64,000 nucleotides of DNA, from NCBI RefSeq assembly GCF_900111495.1, contig NZ_FOIU01000002.1, positions 558,001 to 622,000 on the forward strand. The letters run 5' to 3'. The position numbers and the translations under genes are program-made. A model generated the notes under the pieces. That model worked only from the letters and a program-made list of their open reading frames with translations. It ran no database searches and was not told where the DNA came from. This document shows, piece after piece, positions 33,887-42,176 of the stretch. Every line of letters begins with the position of its first letter. The first letter of the stretch is position 1. This DNA is from Chryseobacterium wanjuense (lineage in GTDB: Bacteria > Bacteroidota > Bacteroidia > Flavobacteriales > Weeksellaceae).

Positions 33887-35290
33887 ATGGTTCTCAGCAG
33901 AATTTGGTCGGCATTTATCATTGTTGCCATTGCTATTGCAAGTATAAAGTACATTTCATCAAGCCATTACAAAACCATCTTCAATGATATGGTGGTCGGA
34001 AAAGGCGGTGATACGGTGCAGATTGCAACACAGAAAATGAATACACTCTCTCCTATCGTTCGGGACAGTCTGATGAAAAAACCTGATTTTGCAGACAGCA
34101 GAATTCATTATAAAACCGATTCTTTACGTCAGGATGTTAAAGTGTACCGTGTTCAGGAAGCTGACGGCGTGATAGGAACATCTGAAACCGCAGTGAAAAT
34201 CTGTCTGGGTCTGATCGGAATTATGACCTTATTCATGGGATTCATGAGTATTGCGGAAAAAGCCGGGGGAATCAACCTTTTGAGCCGATTAATTCAACCT
34301 TTTTTCTCCAAATTATTTCCTGAAATTCCTAAAAACCATCCCGCTTTCGGGCATATGTTGATGAATTTCAGTGCAAATCTTTTGGGGCTGGATAATGCTG
34401 CCACTCCATTTGGTTTAAAAGCGATGGAAAGTTTACAGACATTAAATCCAAATAAAGAAACGGCAAGCAATTCACAAATCATGTTTTTGTGTCTTCACGC
34501 CGGTGGAATGACTTTGATTCCGGTTTCCATCATTGCGATCAGGGCTTCAATGGGATCTAAAACTCCGACGGATATTTTTCTTCCGTGTATGATTGCGACC
34601 TTTGCAGCGACTTTAGCGGCAATGATTATTGTTTCTTTATATCAGAAAATCAATTTATTAAGACCTATTGTTATCACTTATGTCGGTGGAATTTCGGCTG
34701 TTATTGCTTTGCTGGTTTTGTATCTGGTTCAATTGAGTAAAGATGAACTGGATGATTTCAGCAAGGTTTTAAGTAATGGCCTGATTCTCTTTATTTTCCT
34801 AGCGATAATTTTGGGTGCGGTTTATAAAAAAATCAATGTTTTTGATGCTTTTATTGAGGGTGCAAAAGAAGGTTTCACAACCTGTGTGAAAATTATTCCT
34901 TATCTGGTCGGAATGCTGATTGCCATTTCCCTTTTAAGAACTTCAGGAGTATTTGACGTCATTATTGACGGGATGAAGTGGGTTGCTTACAATGCAAACT
35001 TAGATGCACGATTTGTAGACGGTCTTCCGACAGCTTTAATCAAACCTCTATCCGGTTCCGGAGCCCGCGGAATGATGGTCGATACCATGTCAACTTTCGG
35101 AGCAGATAGTTTCCAGGGAAAACTGGCAGCGGTTCTTCAGGGGAGCTCAGATACGACGTTCTACGTGATTGCGGTATATTTTGGAGCCGTAGCCGTAAAG
35201 AACACGAGATATACGGTAATTGCCATGCTTTTGGCCGATTTGGTGGGGATTATTACTTCGGTTGCTTTGGCTTATTTGTTTTTTGCATAA
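33887..35290 (+). CDS. Nucleoside-recognition (Gate) membrane protein, SpmA-SpmB fusion type
   Basis: The 467-residue protein has about ten membrane segments in two halves. The first half carries a Gate domain with NFSANLLGLDNAATPFGLKA, the SpmA-like signature. The second carries TTCVKIIPYLVGMLIAISLLR (in part) and ALIKPLSGSGARGMM with GSSDTTFYVIAVYFGAV, the SpmB-like signature. Bacillus SpmA and SpmB act in spore core dehydration; in non-sporulating Bacteroidota the fused form is of unknown substrate. A periplasmic loop of about 75 residues follows the first helix. Confidence 0.88.
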   Translation: MVLSRIWSAFIIVAIAIASIKYISSSHYKTIFNDMVVGKGGDTVQIATQKMNTLSPIVRDSLMKKPDFADSRIHYKTDSLRQDVKVYRVQEADGVIGTSETAVKICLGLIGIMTLFMGFMSIAEKAGGINLLSRLIQPFFSKLFPEIPKNHPAFGHMLMNFSANLLGLDNAATPFGLKAMESLQTLNPNKETASNSQIMFLCLHAGGMTLIPVSIIAIRASMGSKTPTDIFLPCMIATFAATLAAMIIVSLYQKINLLRPIVITYVGGISAVIALLVLYLVQLSKDELDDFSKVLSNGLILFIFLAIILGAVYKKINVFDAFIEGAKEGFTTCVKIIPYLVGMLIAISLLRTSGVFDVIIDGMKWVAYNANLDARFVDGLPTALIKPLSGSGARGMMVDTMSTFGADSFQGKLAAVLQGSSDTTFYVIAVYFGAVAVKNTRYTVIAMLLADLVGIITSVALAYLFFA

Positions 35291-35341
35291 AAGTTGATGG
35301 TTGTTGGTTGCTAGTTAATTGTTCTAACTGCAAAACACAAT

Positions 35342-35707
35342 ATGAGCTATACAAAACTTGACATTTACAACACTTCGTTTGAGTTATTTATCGAAACTCA
35401 TCAACTTACTTTTAAGTTGCCAACGTATGAAACTTATGAGCTGGGCAGTCAGCTGAGAAGGTCATCAGACTCCATCGTTACCAATATTGTCGAAGGATAT
35501 GGAAGAAAAGTTTACAAGGGTGAATTAATCCGCTTCTTAGTTTATTCACAAGGAAGTTGTGATGAAACAGTAAGCCATTTATCAAAATTATCAAGACTTT
35601 ATCCTGAATTAAATTCTGATTTTGAAAATAAAGCTGAACAGTACAAACTCTTAGGAGGAAAAATAAATAACTTTATAAAATATGTCCAACTAAATTGGCG
35701 TACATAA
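35342..35707 (+). CDS. Four-helix bundle protein (23S rRNA intervening-sequence protein family)
   Basis: The 121-residue protein has the pattern LPTYETYELGSQLRRSSDSI, then NIVEGYGR, RFLVYSQGSCDET and KLLGGKINNFI. This is the family first found inside rRNA intervening sequences (S23). Here it is not near any rRNA gene. Known structures are pentameric and of unclear function. It is followed after 17 bp by a hypothetical gene and could be cotranscribed with it. Low-complexity GTTGATGGTTGTTGGTTG DNA precedes it. Confidence 0.9.
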   Translation: MSYTKLDIYNTSFELFIETHQLTFKLPTYETYELGSQLRRSSDSIVTNIVEGYGRKVYKGELIRFLVYSQGSCDETVSHLSKLSRLYPELNSDFENKAEQYKLLGGKINNFIKYVQLNWRT

Positions 35708-35724
35708 AAACAAGCAACTAAACT

Positions 35725-36117
35725 ATGATCACAGATAAAGAATTCACATTACGACTAATCCGCCAGTTATCTCAGGCGTTGGAAAAACTGATTTTGGATA
35801 AACCCGAAGAAAGTTTAATGCAGAAAGAACTAGATTTTGATTCTTTGATGAGGGATATTTTTAAATTTGATTTTACCGTTCTTTCATCGAAAACAAAAGA
35901 AGAAATTATAGAAATTGTCAACGAAAGACAGGAAAGAGATCACAAAGATTACTATGAAATGTTGGGAAATCTTTTCTACTTTACAGGAAAACAAACCAAC
36001 AACACTGATTTTTTAGACAAAGCAAAAACATTCTACGAGCTGTATCTTCAAACCAGCGGAATATTTGCATTACCCGTTATCAACAGAATCTCAGAAATAA
36101 AAAAAGCACTTGAATAA
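35725..36117 (+). CDS. Unrecognised small helical protein
   Basis: The 130-residue protein is acidic, soluble and predicted all-helical, with FTLRLIRQLSQALEKLILDK at the start and a TPR-like stretch near the end (DKAKTFYELYLQTSGIF). No family is recognised. It follows the four-helix bundle gene closely. Its stop codon lies inside the loop of a terminator hairpin. Confidence 0.7.
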   Translation: MITDKEFTLRLIRQLSQALEKLILDKPEESLMQKELDFDSLMRDIFKFDFTVLSSKTKEEIIEIVNERQERDHKDYYEMLGNLFYFTGKQTNNTDFLDKAKTFYELYLQTSGIFALPVINRISEIKKALE

Positions 36118-36126
36118 AGTGCTTTT
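36102..36126 (+). terminator. Terminator overlapping a stop codon
   Basis: AAAAGCACTT and AAGTGCTTTT are perfect arms around GAATA. The stem includes the last codons of the gene at 35725 and ends 5 bp before the tonB stop codon, so it probably serves both directions. Confidence 0.85.
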
Positions 36127-36131
36127 GTATT

Positions 36132-37016
36132 TTAGAATGTGATTTTATATGTTCCGGTGGAAGATGTATTCGCTTTTTCCGCTTTTACATATTTCTTAAC
36201 CCAGGAAACCGCATTGGAAGTAATACAAGGATCAGAGGTTCCCCCCGATCTTCTTGCAGAAACTACATTTCCTGCTTTGTCAACAGTGTAGGCAACGGTA
36301 ATGGTTCCGCTCGCTGTACAGCTATTTGCGGGTTGTGCTCCACCTCTTCCCATTGTTCCCGGGATGAATCCTACCAATTTTCGGTCGATCCCGACTTTAC
36401 TGTCACCGTTTCCGTCTCCACCTAAAGGATCTCCTGCATTTCCGATTCCTGTTCCGTCGCCTTGGCTTCCTGCTTTTGTCCCTCTTCCTTTGATTAAATT
36501 TCCAATCGCTGCAGTTCCTTTTCCATCCCCATTTCCGGTTTTCGAATTGGCTGTTGTTGCGCCGGATTTCTTGGTATTTTTACTGGCAGAAGTACTGGTA
36601 GCTGTTGCTTTATCCGATTTTTTGGACTCTTCTTTTTTCGGAACAGAAACTTTCGCATTATTTCCTGTGATGATTTTCTCCTTTGCTTCAGACTTTTTGG
36701 TTTCAGGCTGTGGCTCAGGCTTTATCGCTGTTTTTGTTTCAGGAACGGGTGTTTCCACAGGTTCAGGAGTCACTTCTTCCGTTGCTGCTGCCAGGCTTCC
36801 GGGTTGCTCGGCGGGCTCCTCTGCTCCATTTCCGTTTCTGTTGTCCCCGAAATTAACCAGCATTGTGGTGACAACTTCCGGCTGTTGCTCGAGTTCAGGT
36901 TTTAATTTATATAAAAAAACAAACAGCAGGATCGCAGACCAGATCAGGATGGAAAGCAATGCGCTTTTCAACCTGTCTTTATTTTGTTCGTCTTTATTAA
37001 TTATCTGGCTTCTCAT
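36132..37016 (-). CDS. tonB: TonB-family energy transducer
   Basis: From the ATG at 37016 the protein has 294 residues; a longer frame begins with 36 implausible residues inside the exbD spacer. A membrane anchor lies near residues 17-36. A Pro/Glu-rich stretch follows with EPVETPVPETK, then Gly/Asn-rich repeats (GDGTGIGNAGDPLGGDGNGD). The C-terminal domain has GTITVAYTVDKAGNVVSA and KYVKAEKANTSSTGTYKITF. It transmits proton-motive force to outer-membrane receptors. It is the last gene of exbB-exbD-tonB. Confidence 0.93.
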   Translation of the reverse strand: MRSQIINKDEQNKDRLKSALLSILIWSAILLFVFLYKLKPELEQQPEVVTTMLVNFGDNRNGNGAEEPAEQPGSLAAATEEVTPEPVETPVPETKTAIKPEPQPETKKSEAKEKIITGNNAKVSVPKKEESKKSDKATATSTSASKNTKKSGATTANSKTGNGDGKGTAAIGNLIKGRGTKAGSQGDGTGIGNAGDPLGGDGNGDSKVGIDRKLVGFIPGTMGRGGAQPANSCTASGTITVAYTVDKAGNVVSARRSGGTSDPCITSNAVSWVKKYVKAEKANTSSTGTYKITF

Positions 37017-37050
37017 TTTAAAATGATCCTTCCCGAAATTTTCGGGTTTG

Positions 37051-37449
37051 TTATTTATCTTTAACCGTTGCAATGGCAATATTAAATTTATTCTTCTCTG
37101 CAATTTCCATTGCAAAAACAACATCTTTATGCATCGTATTTTCGTCGGCTCTTATCGTAAAAGATTTGTTGGTCTGGTTTGTTAATTTATTCACAATCGT
37201 GGCTTCAAGCTGATCTTTTGTTACCGGAACATCATCTACAAAATAAGAACCATCCGGTTTGATGCTTACCGTAAGAGGATTTGGAATATTGTCGTCAACA
37301 GCTCCGGCTTTCGGCAATTTCACATCAATGGCGCTTTGATTGGCCGCAGAAGACGTGATCATAAAGAATATCAGCATCAGCAAGATAACATCGGTCATCG
37401 CTGCCAAACTGAACTCCGGGTTCGCTTTATTTCTTCTCTGAATTTTCAT
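37051..37449 (-). CDS. exbD: Biopolymer transport protein ExbD
   Basis: The 132-residue protein has the ExbD/TolR layout: a short cytoplasmic start (MKIQRRNKANPEFSLAAMTD), one membrane helix (VILLMLIFFMIT) with the channel Asp just before it, and a periplasmic domain with VKLPKAG and FTIRADENTMHKDVVFAME. It forms the proton channel with ExbB. It lies 59 bp after exbB and 34 bp before tonB. Confidence 0.96.
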   Translation of the reverse strand: MKIQRRNKANPEFSLAAMTDVILLMLIFFMITSSAANQSAIDVKLPKAGAVDDNIPNPLTVSIKPDGSYFVDDVPVTKDQLEATIVNKLTNQTNKSFTIRADENTMHKDVVFAMEIAEKNKFNIAIATVKDK

Positions 37450-37508
37450 CTGTTTACTTTTTTATTTTTTTATCGTCAGATGGAACCTTTTGGTTTCATA
37501 TCGAAGAT

Positions 37509-38213
37509 TTATAAAGGTTTGTTGATTAAATCTAAAAATTCGCCGGACATATTCTGAGCTCTCAATACAAATTTATCAATTCTCGTTAAAAGAATATTGT
37601 AGAAAAAGTTGGCCGGAATTGCCACAGCAAGACCCACCGCCGTTTGTCCCAACGCCGTATAAATACCTTCAGACAACGTTTTTGGAGAAAAAGAACCGGA
37701 TGCATGAGAAAGATTAAAGAAAGCAATAATCATCCCGATTACCGTTCCCAAAAGCCCCAACATCGGTGCAATACTCGGAACAACCGCCAAAAGGTTTAAG
37801 TTTTTTTCCATGTTGGCAACTTCTACCTGCGCCTGAGATTCCATCGCGCTTACGATATCGGAAACAGGGCGTCCCAGTCTTGAAATTCCTTTTTCTAAAA
37901 TTCTTCCTTCCGGTGAATTCTGTCTCTTGCAGTAATCTGCCGCAGATTCTATTTTACCTTCTTTGATAAAATCTTCAATATTATCCATAAAATTGGAGTC
38001 CGTCTTTGAAGTTATCCTTTTAATAAAGAAAAATCTTTCGAAAAACAGATAGACGGAAAACACACCAAGTAACAAAACGGTTACCATCACTATTTTAGCG
38101 AAAGCTCCCCCGTGAAACATGATCTTCCAAAATGAAAATTCTAAATCGTCCACAGCTACTGCAGGTGCAGCAACCTGTGCAAATAAAATCTGAGTAAGTT
38201 CCGTTAACAGCAT
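37509..38213 (-). CDS. exbB: MotA/TolQ/ExbB proton-channel protein ExbB
   Basis: The 234-residue protein has three membrane segments: near 35-60 (IVMVTVLLLGVFSVYLFFER), and a pair at about 140-165 and 185-210 in SIAPMLGLLGTVIGMIIAF and TALGQTAVGLAVAIPANFF. The last two are the MotA/TolQ/ExbB signature. It assembles as a pentamer around ExbD. It is the first gene of the operon; an N-terminal extension with Ala/Val residues (QVAAPAVAVDD) looks like a signal or periplasmic segment, as is usual in Bacteroidota. Confidence 0.96.
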   Translation of the reverse strand: MLLTELTQILFAQVAAPAVAVDDLEFSFWKIMFHGGAFAKIVMVTVLLLGVFSVYLFFERFFFIKRITSKTDSNFMDNIEDFIKEGKIESAADYCKRQNSPEGRILEKGISRLGRPVSDIVSAMESQAQVEVANMEKNLNLLAVVPSIAPMLGLLGTVIGMIIAFFNLSHASGSFSPKTLSEGIYTALGQTAVGLAVAIPANFFYNILLTRIDKFVLRAQNMSGEFLDLINKPL

Positions 38214-38387
38214 TAAAGTGAATTTTATAAAAGTTTTAACGACAAATGTAGTGGAATATTATGAATTGATCTCTTAAAAAATGTTTAAAAACAACTTAAA
38301 AATTGTTATTTTCATAAATAGCAAATTTCTTTCCAAAAATGATTTGAAAAGAAATTTGAATATATAAACTGAGGGTAAAGATTAAAA

Positions 38388-38849
38388 TTAATCTTCGTCT
38401 ACCTCAATATCATCCTGTTTAAATTCGCATTTAAGCCTAAAAGGGATCGGCGTACCAGATCCGGTATAGAAGTCATCGATCGTTCCTTTCCAGATCACCT
38501 GAAGCTCGCCTTCTTCATTTTTCTCAAACAAAAGTTCGTTGTCGTAGATGAAAGCTTCCTCGTCATCGAAAAGGTCTACCTCTGTATAGGTATCTTCTTC
38601 CGTATCGGCAATGGTAATGGTTTTTCCTTCTATCTCTGCAGATTCGATAGGGAAATCGAAAACCTCAAGCGAAAGCTGAGGAAAGTTATATTGTAGTGAA
38701 TCATCTTCCACATGATCCAACCCGTCATCCGTAATAATCTCAACCTCTAAAAAATGCTGCTGGTTGCTATAGACCGCTTTACAATAAGTGTTTCTGATAT
38801 TGTACTTTAGCGTCTCGTCCGGATGGTAAATTTTTAAAATCCCTTTCAT
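38388..38849 (-). CDS. Unrecognised acidic protein
   Basis: The 153-residue protein is rich in Asp and Glu, has no signal peptide and is predicted to be all beta strands (KGILKIYHPDETLKYNI, then LEVEIITDDGLDHVEDD). The last 25 residues end in DDIEVDED. No family is recognised. It is a single gene with an ATG at 38849. Confidence 0.7.
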   Translation of the reverse strand: MKGILKIYHPDETLKYNIRNTYCKAVYSNQQHFLEVEIITDDGLDHVEDDSLQYNFPQLSLEVFDFPIESAEIEGKTITIADTEEDTYTEVDLFDDEEAFIYDNELLFEKNEEGELQVIWKGTIDDFYTGSGTPIPFRLKCEFKQDDIEVDED

Positions 38850-39182
38850 TTTTTCTTAAAAAAAGAACTGTAATAATATGATTGTTAAACGTTTTCAACA
38901 AAGATAAAAAATAGATTGAACGTGAAAAATTTTTTGAAAAGTATTTTTGAAAAAACACCTTTATTTAATTTACCGGAAAGCTGGGTTGAGATTAATGTCG
39001 AGATCCGGATTGACTCAAGTGGTCTCCCATTCTGTCATTCTGACGAAGGAAGGGTTTAAAAAAATGACAAACCATTGATTTGTATCTTGCTAATTGTTTG
39101 ATTTTTGACGCGCTTATTCAATGATTTTCAATATTATATCATTGGTTTTAAAATTTTAAAATAAATCAATCGTTTTAATATT
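38850..39182. other. Gene-free stretch with a repeat remnant
   Basis: The 330 bp between a minus-strand and a plus-strand gene hold GTCATTCTGACGAAGGAAGG (39034-39053), which resembles one arm of the GTCAT-type elements, and otherwise AT-rich DNA. No open frame or strong hairpin was found. Confidence 0.45.
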
Positions 39183-39190
39183 TATTTTTG
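39183..39190 (+). promoter_or_regulatory. -7 box of the DUF885 pseudogene
   Basis: TATTTTTG matches TAnnTTTG, 20 bp before the ATG at 39211. The promoter appears to have outlived the gene. Confidence 0.4.
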
Positions 39191-39210
39191 TTTTATAAAG
39201 AATTCTGAAA

Positions 39211-40268
39211 ATGAGAAACATTTTATCGAAAAGTATTTTAGGATTGGGGTTAATCGTAAGCCTTGCTTCCTGTAAAAAATCCGATTCTCCGTTAACGAAA
39301 GTGACGCCTACCAATTTAGACTCCATTGCCGCCAATTATTAACGAACAAATCTCCTGAAGAAATTAATAAAATAGGGCTTCAACAGGTTGCGATGCTTCG
39401 TGCAGAAATGGAAAAAGTAAAGCAGCAGGTTGGTTTTACAGGAACGTTGGAAGAATTCATCAATTATGTAAAAACAGATCCGAAAGCCATGCCGTACAAA
39501 ACTTCAAAAGAAGTATTGGCTGGATTTAATGGGATTTTAACGAAAATCACTCCGAAACTGAAAACCATGTTCAGTGTAACTCCGAAAACCGGTTTTGAGA
39601 TCAGACAAACGGAAAAATTCAGGGAAGCAAGTGCGAGTGCAGAATACATCCAGGGAACACCGGACGGAAAAAGACCTGGGATATTTTATGTTCCGCTTCC
39701 AGATCCTTCGAAGTTCAATGTAACCTCCGGCATGGAATCCCTTTTCCTTCATGAAGCTATTCCGGGACACCATTATCAGGTCTCTTTGCAGCAGGAAAAT
39801 ACAAAACTTCCGAAATTCATGCGTTTTGGATGGTTTGGAGCGTATGGCGAAGGCTGGGCGCACTATTGTGAAACATTAGGTCCGGAATTCGGGTTGTATA
39901 CAGATCCTTATCAAAAGATGGGGTATTTGAGCGATCAGATGTTGAGAGCGGTGAGATTAGTTGTTGACACAGGTTTACACACCGGAAAAATGACGAGAGA
40001 AGAAGCGATTAAATATTTTTTAAACAATATTTCATACGATGAAGCCGGCGCAACAGCCGAAGTGGAACGCTATATGGCGATGCCGGGACAGGCTTTAGGC
40101 TACAAAATCGGTTCTTTGAGAATCCGTGAATTGAGAGAAAAGTATCAGAAACAGCTTGGAAGTAAATTCAATCTGGCAAAATTCCATGATGAAGTTTTGA
40201 GCCAGGGCTGTCTTCCGCTGGATGTTTTGAATAGGAAGATGGAACTTTGGGCGAAAAAGCAGAAGTAA
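39211..40268 (+). pseudogene. DUF885 lipoprotein (predicted metallopeptidase), internal deletion
   Basis: An ATG at 39211 starts a lipoprotein signal peptide (lipobox SLASC) and 43 codons in all, ending at TAA after LDSIAANY. In another frame the next bases read LTNKSPEEINKIGLQQVAML and continue without a break to 40268. That part contains HEAIPGHHYQVSL with the zinc-binding HExxH-like motif, GEGWAHYCE, and the C-terminal half of a DUF885 protein. Complete members have about 590 residues, so some 250 codons are missing between the two parts and the junction shifts the frame. An internal start at 39393 would give a 291-residue fragment lacking the signal peptide. Confidence 0.88.
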
Positions 40269-40306
40269 TTTTGATTATTTTTAAATTAATAAAAGAAAAA
40301 CATTGA

Positions 40307-40417
40307 GATCCTTCGACTGCTTCGCGCTCAAGACTATACCGTAAAATTTCGCATAAAGATTGTTGCGGTTAGTATTAGCGTCTGTTATCCTGAGCGCGAA
40401 GCAGTCGAAGGATTTTT
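40307..40417. repeat. Dispersed palindromic element, GATCCTTCGAC type, copy 2
   Basis: Left arm GATCCTTCGACTGCTTCGCG and right arm CGCGAAGCAGTCGAAGGAT are perfect complements. The interior has TTAGTATTAG as in the copy at 19412-19515. It ends 18 bp before the next start codon. Confidence 0.82.
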
Positions 40418-40434
40418 TAAATAATATTAAAAAA

Positions 40435-40884
40435 ATGATATCACAAAACCTAAAATCCCTTTTTACAAGAGATTTAAATAAATTAAAAACAGAAATTGAG
40501 GCTTATCAAGATGAAGCAAATATTTGGAAAACAGATAAAAGTGTTTCCAATTCTGCAGGAAATTTATGCCTTCACCTGGTAGGAAATCTAAGCCATTTCG
40601 TTGGTGCGATTCTCGGAAATTCTGGATATGTGAGAACCCGCGAGCTTGAATTTTCTTTAAAAGATGTTCCAAGAGCGGAATTGATTAAAAAAATTGAAGA
40701 AACCTTACATATTGTAACCTCAACGTTGGACAATCTGTCTACAGAAGAACTTGAAAAAGAATATCCGCTTGAACCTTTCGGATATGCAATGACCACCGAA
40801 TATTTTTTAATGCATTTGTTTGGGCATCTGAGCTATCATTTGGGGCAGATCAATTATCATAGAAGATTGCTGGATGTAGAATAG
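40435..40884 (+). CDS. DinB-like protein (DUF1572 type)
   Basis: From the ATG at 40435 the protein has 149 residues; a longer frame runs back into the dispersed repeat. It is a four-helix DinB/YfiT-like bundle with conserved histidines in NLCLHLVGNLSHFVG, YFLMHLFGHLSYHLGQINYH and the tail RRLLD. The His residues fit a metal-binding site as in DinB and bacillithiol transferases. The substrate is unknown. The start region is directly downstream of a repeat, which may hold its promoter. Confidence 0.85.
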   Translation: MISQNLKSLFTRDLNKLKTEIEAYQDEANIWKTDKSVSNSAGNLCLHLVGNLSHFVGAILGNSGYVRTRELEFSLKDVPRAELIKKIEETLHIVTSTLDNLSTEELEKEYPLEPFGYAMTTEYFLMHLFGHLSYHLGQINYHRRLLDVE

Positions 40885-40904
40885 TTTTTAACTTGTTTTT
40901 CTTC

Positions 40905-40961
40905 ACCACCCCTTCAAAAATTCTTTGAATTTTCGCCACCCCTCCCTTGGAGGGGAATTTT
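40905..40961. repeat. 57-bp dispersed element, copy 2, inverted
   Basis: It reads ACCACCCCTTCAAAAATTC, then TTTTCGCCACCCCTCC and ends GGAGGGGAATTTT, the reverse complement of 33584-33640 with few differences. Confidence 0.75.
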
Positions 40962-40981
40962 GCGGCGGTGATTTTCTTTAG

Positions 40982-41605
40982 TTAATCTTTATCAAACATC
41001 ATTTTCGTAATAAAATCCTTTTCCCCCTTTCCTCTCGCGGGAGAATATTCTCTTCCGTAGAAAATGATCTGGAGGTGAAGTTTATTCCAAACACTTTCGG
41101 GCCAGATGCTTTTTGCATCTTTCTCTGTTTCTACAACATTTTTTCCGGAGGTGAGCTTCCATTGCGTCATCAATCGATGAATGTGTGTATCAACGGGAAA
41201 AGCAGGAAATCCGAATGCCTGACTCATTACTACCGAAGCTGTTTTATGACCAACTCCGGGAAGAGCTTCCAATTCCTCGTAAGTTTGCGGCACTACTCCA
41301 TTGTGTCTTTCCAAGAGAAGTTCGGCCATTCTTTTCAGGTTTTTAGCTTTGGTATTGGCTAGCCCGATTTCTTTGATGAGCTCTTTTATTTCAAATACTT
41401 CCAGTTTTGCCATTCTCTGTGGTGTCCCAGCAACAGCGAAAAGTTCCGGCGTCACCTGATTTACCTTTTTATCAGTCGTTTGTGCAGAAAGTGCCACAGC
41501 AACCATCAAAGTATAAGGATCGGTGTGATCCAACGGAATGGGAACCTGAGGATATAATTTTTCTAATTCTGTCTGTACAAGCTCGGCTCTTTGCTTTTTT
41601 GTCAT
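40982..41605 (-). CDS. nth: Endonuclease III, without the Fe-S cluster cysteines
   Basis: The ATG at 41605 (MTKKQRAEL) gives 207 residues, near E. coli Nth (211). The helix-hairpin-helix ALPGVGHKTASVV holds the catalytic Lys121, and FPVDTHIHRLM holds Asp139. Both match E. coli positions 120 and 138. In E. coli four cysteines near the C-terminus bind a 4Fe-4S cluster. Here the equivalent stretch reads IFYGREYSPARGKGEKDFIT and has no cysteine at all. The enzyme would still excise oxidised pyrimidines; DNA contacts normally made by the cluster loop must differ. Confidence 0.93.
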   Translation of the reverse strand: MTKKQRAELVQTELEKLYPQVPIPLDHTDPYTLMVAVALSAQTTDKKVNQVTPELFAVAGTPQRMAKLEVFEIKELIKEIGLANTKAKNLKRMAELLLERHNGVVPQTYEELEALPGVGHKTASVVMSQAFGFPAFPVDTHIHRLMTQWKLTSGKNVVETEKDAKSIWPESVWNKLHLQIIFYGREYSPARGKGEKDFITKMMFDKD

Positions 41606-41638
41606 GTAACCATTAAATTTGAGCAAAATTAAATTATT

Positions 41639-42088
41639 ATGTTGAAAGTTGGAGATAAATTACCACAATTTGAAGGAACAAATCAAGACGGAAAAACGGT
41701 AAAATCTGAAAAATTAATTGGAAAAAAATTAATTATTTTCTTTTATCCTCAGGCAAATACGCCGACCTGTACTGTGGAAGCCTGTAATCTGAGTGATAAT
41801 TATTCAAAGCTTAAAAAAAACGGATTTCAATTGTTGGGAATAAGCGGAGATTCTGTAAAAAAACAGAAAAATTTTCATAGTAAATTTGCTTTTCCTTATG
41901 ATTTAATTGCTGATGAAAATCGTGAAATCATCGAAAAGTTCGGCGTTTGGCAGGAGAAAACAACCTTCGGAAAGACGTATATGGGAATCGTAAGAACGAC
42001 TTTTATCTTCGATGAACAGGGGGTTTGTACAAGGGTAATTGAAAAAGTGACTTCTAAAACGGCGGCGGAGCAGATTTTGGAAGGATAG
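41639..42088 (+). CDS. bcp: Thioredoxin-dependent thiol peroxidase (Bcp/PrxQ)
   Basis: The 149-residue protein has LPQFEGTNQDGKTVKSEKL, the active site FYPQANTPTCTVEACNL (peroxidatic Cys44 and resolving Cys49 five residues on, the Bcp arrangement), and the C-terminal VRTTFIFDEQGV. It reduces peroxides in the cytoplasm using thioredoxin. It diverges from nth with a 33-bp gap, and both serve oxidative-damage defence. Confidence 0.94.
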   Translation: MLKVGDKLPQFEGTNQDGKTVKSEKLIGKKLIIFFYPQANTPTCTVEACNLSDNYSKLKKNGFQLLGISGDSVKKQKNFHSKFAFPYDLIADENREIIEKFGVWQEKTTFGKTYMGIVRTTFIFDEQGVCTRVIEKVTSKTAAEQILEG

Positions 42089-42105
42089 TTTTTAAACACG
42101 AATTG

Positions 42106-42161
42106 CACAAATATTTTCACAAATGACACAATTATTAGTGCTATCTGTGAAAATATTTGTG
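42106..42161. repeat. Palindromic element between convergent genes
   Basis: CACAAATATTTTCACA (42106-42121) and TGTGAAAATATTTGTG (42146-42161) are 16-bp perfect arms. It may act as a terminator for bcp and the acetyltransferase gene. Confidence 0.7.
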
Positions 42162-42176
42162 ACAGTCGTATTTCGC

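Noticed and set aside
36301..36860. Internal Gly/Asn repeats of tonB as a separate mobile insertion
   Set aside because: Such linkers are usual between the membrane anchor and C-terminal domain of Bacteroidota TonB proteins.
36301..37026. 241-codon plus-strand ORF antisense to tonB
   Set aside because: It mirrors the Pro/Gly-rich low-complexity part of tonB; the protein has no family likeness and tonB is certain.
39393..40268. Complete 291-residue peptidase
   Set aside because: Codons before the ATG continue the same family in frame, and the signal peptide lies in another frame; it is half of a broken gene.
40360..40434. Longer start for the DinB-like protein
   Set aside because: These codons lie in the dispersed GATCCTTCGAC element.
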